NCBI GenBank assembly: GCA_022484595.1
Contig: JAKVLB010000001.1
Coordinates: 186,001-250,000 of the forward strand
Direction: 5' to 3'
Length of the DNA: 64,000 bases
DNA from: Mageeibacillus sp.
GTDB taxonomy: Bacteria > Bacillota > Clostridia > Saccharofermentanales > Saccharofermentanaceae
Below are positions 62,394 through 64,000 of this stretch, one piece after another. Numbering within the stretch: the first letter of the stretch is position 1; every line of letters begins with the position of its first letter. Made by a program: the position numbers and the translations under genes. The notes beneath the pieces were generated by a model, which saw only the letters and a list, made by a program, of their open reading frames with translations, did not search any database and had not been told where the DNA came from.

Positions 62394-63744
62394 TTAAACC
62401 CTCCACAACGGAGACGAGACTTTCAGCCATCTCTCCAATTCTGTCTATGTCCCTGCCTTCAAGCATCACACGGATTATCGGTTCTGTCCCTGACGCTCTG
62501 ACAAGTATTCTTCCGTCTTCTCCGAGTTCTCGCTCAAACTGCTCAATTGCATCAGCAAGCACTTCGCTGTTCAGAATTCTCTCCTTTGAGGCCTCGCAGA
62601 TCCTGGCGCTCCTGAGAACCTGCGGAAGCACCGTTACGCATCCTGACGCTTCATTGAGCGTCTGTCCGTCGTCAATCAGCGCCTTTGACAGCGTCAGCGC
62701 CGTAAGCATTCCGTCACCTGTCGTCGCATGGTCAAGCAGAATTACATGTCCGCTCTGCTCTCCGCCGAGATTATAGCCTTCGGCGCGCATACGTTCGAGC
62801 ACATAGCGGTCTCCTACCTTTGTCTTCGCCAGGTCAAGACCTTCCCTCTTCGCCATAATAGACACGCCGAGATTGCTCATTACCGTAACAACGAGGGTGT
62901 CATTCTTAAGAATGCCTTTCTTCTTCATCGCCAGCGCGATAATACTCATAATCACATCGCCGTCAACAGTGTTGCCAAGGTTATCTGCCGCCAGAAATCT
63001 GTCGGCATCGCCGTCGAATGCAAATCCCATGTCACAGGACTCGCTGACAACAAGGCGTGACAGGTTCTCAAGATGCGTGGAGCCGCAGCCGTCATTTATG
63101 TTCGTACCGTCAGGCTTATTGCCGGTCATGACGCACGTAGCGCCCTTCTTCGAGAAAACAGACTCGGCGATAACAGACGAAGCGCCGTTGGCACAGTCAA
63201 TCGCAATCTTATATCCACTGAGATCACAGTCTACGCATCTTCCGAGATAATCCGCATAATCCGTGACCGCGTCTTTCCTCTCAAAGACTTTGCCGACGCA
63301 GTTTCCGGCCGGCAGGTTCTTATAATAATCATCAAAATTACTGATAACCTTCTCAATTTCATCTTCAACTTCGTCAGGAAGTTTGAAGCCCTCTGATGAG
63401 AAGAACTTGATTCCGTTGTATTCGTAAGAATTGTGAGAGGCAGATATCATGACTCCAGCGCCGCAGCCGTAAAGACTCGTAAGATAAGCAACACCGGGAG
63501 TAGGTAACACACCGACTGAAATAACATCGCATCCCGCCGAAGTAATTCCGGCGGAAAGAGCCGCTTCAAGCATTCCCGCGGATACTCTCGTATCATTGCC
63601 GATAAGGAAAACCGGCTTCACGGCATGGCTGCCATTCCCGGTGAGAACGAGAGCTCCGGCAAATCCAAGCCTGAATGCGAGCTGCGCAGTTAACTTCTCA
63701 TTCGCTATACCGCGAACTCCGTCTGTTCCAAATAATCTTGCCAT
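62386..63744 (-). CDS. glmM: Phosphoglucosamine mutase
   Basis: Converts glucosamine 6-phosphate to glucosamine 1-phosphate for peptidoglycan. The 452-residue protein has ARLFGTDGVRGIAN at the N-terminus, the phosphoserine loop GVMISASHNSYEYNG near residue 100, the metal loop FAFDGDADRF near residue 243, GGEQSGH near residue 328 and the C-terminal RASGTEPIIRVM phosphate site. It lies 18 bases after the ybbR/cdaR-like gene, the conserved cdaA-cdaR-glmM order of Firmicutes. Confidence 0.97.
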   Translation of the reverse strand: MARLFGTDGVRGIANEKLTAQLAFRLGFAGALVLTGNGSHAVKPVFLIGNDTRVSAGMLEAALSAGITSAGCDVISVGVLPTPGVAYLTSLYGCGAGVMISASHNSYEYNGIKFFSSEGFKLPDEVEDEIEKVISNFDDYYKNLPAGNCVGKVFERKDAVTDYADYLGRCVDCDLSGYKIAIDCANGASSVIAESVFSKKGATCVMTGNKPDGTNINDGCGSTHLENLSRLVVSESCDMGFAFDGDADRFLAADNLGNTVDGDVIMSIIALAMKKKGILKNDTLVVTVMSNLGVSIMAKREGLDLAKTKVGDRYVLERMRAEGYNLGGEQSGHVILLDHATTGDGMLTALTLSKALIDDGQTLNEASGCVTVLPQVLRSARICEASKERILNSEVLADAIEQFERELGEDGRILVRASGTEPIIRVMLEGRDIDRIGEMAESLVSVVEGLNV

Positions 63745-63762
63745 ACGAATTCTTCCTGTCCC

Positions 63763-64000
63763 TTACGATACCGAATAGATAGTAACCGATACCGTCTCGG
63801 GCACCTGCCTTTCCACACGAAAATATACATTTGCCCCAGCACTTCTGACATTTACAGGAAGTTCGACGACTCCGGTCTCGTCTTTGCTTATGGCAGAATA
63901 ATCGATAGCAGCGACAACATCGCTACTCGTCAGATTTGTTATAACATCTTCACGTCCGATGACTTCAAATTCAACGGACGTAACCGGGTATGACACCTCT
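63763..64000 (-). CDS. cdaR: YbbR-domain protein (CdaR-like), C-terminal part
   Basis: The 3' end of a gene that begins beyond the window. The visible 78 residues have two short beta-rich stretches and end in RQVPETVSVTIYSVS, the usual close of a YbbR repeat. With glmM directly downstream, it is most likely cdaR, the regulator of the c-di-AMP synthase CdaA. The upstream cdaA is outside the window. Confidence 0.75.
   Translation of the reverse strand, partial: EVSYPVTSVEFEVIGREDVITNLTSSDVVAAIDYSAISKDETGVVELPVNVRSAGANVYFRVERQVPETVSVTIYSVS

Overview
The window looks like a stretch of Clostridia chromosome, most likely a Lachnospiraceae-like anaerobe. The evidence is the classic Firmicutes order def-fmt-rsmB-rlmN-prpC-prkC-rsgA-rpe-thiN, ChW (clostridial hydrophobic W) repeats, DUF5688 and DUF5702 family proteins, an LPXTG/sortase pair, and strong GGAGG ribosome binding sites. 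I assign the families by reading motifs; no database search was possible. I see no mobile element, phage gene or CRISPR array, so this appears to be ordinary chromosome with a few unusual accessory parts.

Layout. 1-612 is the end of an aminotransferase. 629-6551 (minus) is a three-gene surface operon: a DUF5688 protein, a 1430-residue VaFE/SpaA-type wall-anchored protein with an N-terminal NlpC/P60-like peptidase domain, and its sortase. 6744-23014 (minus) is a long housekeeping run: a small membrane protein, a YerC-like regulator, secA, purine nucleoside phosphorylase, ahcY and an AMP-ligase, then, from its own promoter, def through thiN. 23103-25795 is a small group of TadE-like and DUF5702 exported proteins. 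25958-30592 holds pheST, a metallo-beta-lactamase-fold hydrolase and a methylglyoxal-synthase-like protein.

30699-40916 (minus) carries PBP2, mreD, mreC, a SEC-C protein, icd, holA, a GH25 lipoprotein and comEC. 41041-46484 is on the plus strand: engB, two tandem PRPP-synthetase paralogues, a small membrane protein and rqcH. 46456-50716 (minus) is ruvC-ruvA-ruvB-queH and a pyrimidine nucleoside phosphorylase. 50807-52042 (plus) is a Gfo/Idh/MocA oxidoreductase and tRNA-Lys. 52112-55219 (minus) holds a ChW-repeat polysaccharide deacetylase and a GH5 lipoprotein. 55820-61627 (minus) is a MacB-type ABC exporter flanked by two different MacA/HlyD-type adaptors. The right edge is cdaR(partial)-glmM-LbH protein, the cell-wall precursor/c-di-AMP neighbourhood.

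The parts most worth a second look are: the DUF5688-VaFE-sortase operon, with a promoter that sits directly ahead of an intrinsic terminator; the PrkC kinase with an InlB-B-like domain after its PASTA domains; the YerC-like regulator whose helix-turn-helix is split by about 40 residues; the methylglyoxal-synthase-like protein that appears to lack the catalytic residues; the PRPP synthetase pair in which one copy has an altered catalytic loop; and the one-transporter/two-adaptor exporter.
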